From Celerinatantimonas yamalensis (GTDB lineage Bacteria; Pseudomonadota; Gammaproteobacteria; Enterobacterales; Celerinatantimonadaceae): a stretch of 64,000 nucleotides of DNA. Made by a program: the position numbers and the translations under genes. Under the pieces are notes generated by a model. That model saw only the letters and a program-made list of their open reading frames with translations, searched no databases and was not told the DNA's origin. Location: the NCBI RefSeq assembly GCF_046054155.1, contig NZ_JBEQCT010000002.1:186001-250000 (forward strand). The letters are read 5' to 3'. Shown in pieces: positions 63,711 through 64,000 of the stretch; position 1 is the stretch's first letter, and each line of letters starts with the position of its first letter.

Positions 63711-64000
63711 TCAATTTACCTGTCGATAAATCTTCGCTAGTTGGATCCAAGCTTTAGCGGCAGGTGAAAGCTCAACCTTTTTTTTCCATGCAAGCCCTAT
63801 ATCCCATTGGAGGTCATTCTCATCTAATCTATTGATAAAAATATCTTTATGGGCATATTGCTGAGCGAGAACATCAGGAAGAAATGCAATGCCTAATTTT
63901 GCAGCAACAAGATCGACAATGAAATCTATCTGCGCGCTCCTAGCAGAGATTTTAGGATAAAAACCTCGTTTTTCACAAGCATTGATGATGATGCGGTTAA
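63711..64000 (-). CDS. LysR family regulator, C-terminal 96 residues (cut by window edge)
   Basis: Minus-strand frame entering from the right edge and stopping at TGA 63711-63713. It contains NRIIINACEKRGFYPKIS and DFIVDLVAAKLGIAFLPDVL, the typical second half of the LysR effector-binding domain (the GIAFLP motif). DNA-binding part is outside. Product regulated cannot be told. Confidence 0.85.
   Translation of the reverse strand, partial: NRIIINACEKRGFYPKISARSAQIDFIVDLVAAKLGIAFLPDVLAQQYAHKDIFINRLDENDLQWDIGLAWKKKVELSPAAKAWIQLAKIYRQVN

Overview
The window looks like the chromosome of a gammaproteobacterium of the Vibrio/Alteromonas/Aeromonas type. The evidence is a wbf-like polysaccharide locus with JUMPStart/ops, an EttA of exactly the usual 555 residues, ModF, PoxB, AzlCD and a REP array with its RAYT transposase. 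I cannot name the genus from sequence alone. There are two parts: an AT-rich, mosaic surface-polysaccharide locus (about 1-40.3 kb, entirely on the minus strand) and ordinary chromosome of higher GC (about 40.8-64 kb).

Polysaccharide locus, in transcription order (right to left): ugd; an approximately 1 kb gap holding a structured stretch and a JUMPStart/ops element; wzi-like and wza-like outer-membrane genes; wzz; the CDP-3,6-dideoxyhexose genes (rfbI, rfbF, rfbG, rfbH, a reductase and a CDP-paratose 2-epimerase, predicting CDP-tyvelose); wzx flippase; a glycosyltransferase; a three-gene cassette (pyruvate-type aldolase fused to a Rossmann-like domain, CMP-sugar-acid cytidylyltransferase, HAD phosphatase); a GNGPS-motif putative transferase; a decayed propeller-like gene with four in-frame stops; a GT4, a class B asparagine synthetase and another GT4; a 1 kb gene-free stretch; gmd and fcl (GDP-L-fucose); GT2, wzy, GT4, GT2; rmlBACD (dTDP-L-rhamnose); a gtrB-gtrA-gtrC-like O-antigen modification cassette; and manC, cut by the window edge. 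Many genes overlap by ATGA, so this reads as one long RfaH-type operon. The predicted glycan would contain rhamnose, fucose or another GDP-mannose-derived sugar, tyvelose and an unidentified CMP-activated keto acid. No Wzc/Wzb kinase pair and no initiating transferase are seen in the window.

Right part: poxB with terminator; 11 tandem approximately 182-bp REP/BIME units interrupted by an intact RAYT gene; ettA; azlCD; a small lipoprotein; a RimI-like acetyltransferase; a Gld-like ABC system (ATPase, GldF-GldG fusion, DUF4340 protein); a GntR/UTRA regulator with a perfect 12-bp palindromic operator facing an ABC importer operon that also encodes an alkaline-phosphatase-superfamily enzyme and is followed by a HAD-IB phosphatase; a ModF-like twin ATPase with a degenerate first P-loop; an amino-acid-type periplasmic binding protein; and the C-terminal end of a LysR regulator.

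The best candidates for undescribed biology are the aldolase/CMP/HAD sugar-acid cassette, the phosphoester import-and-hydrolysis operon, and the BIME array with its RAYT.
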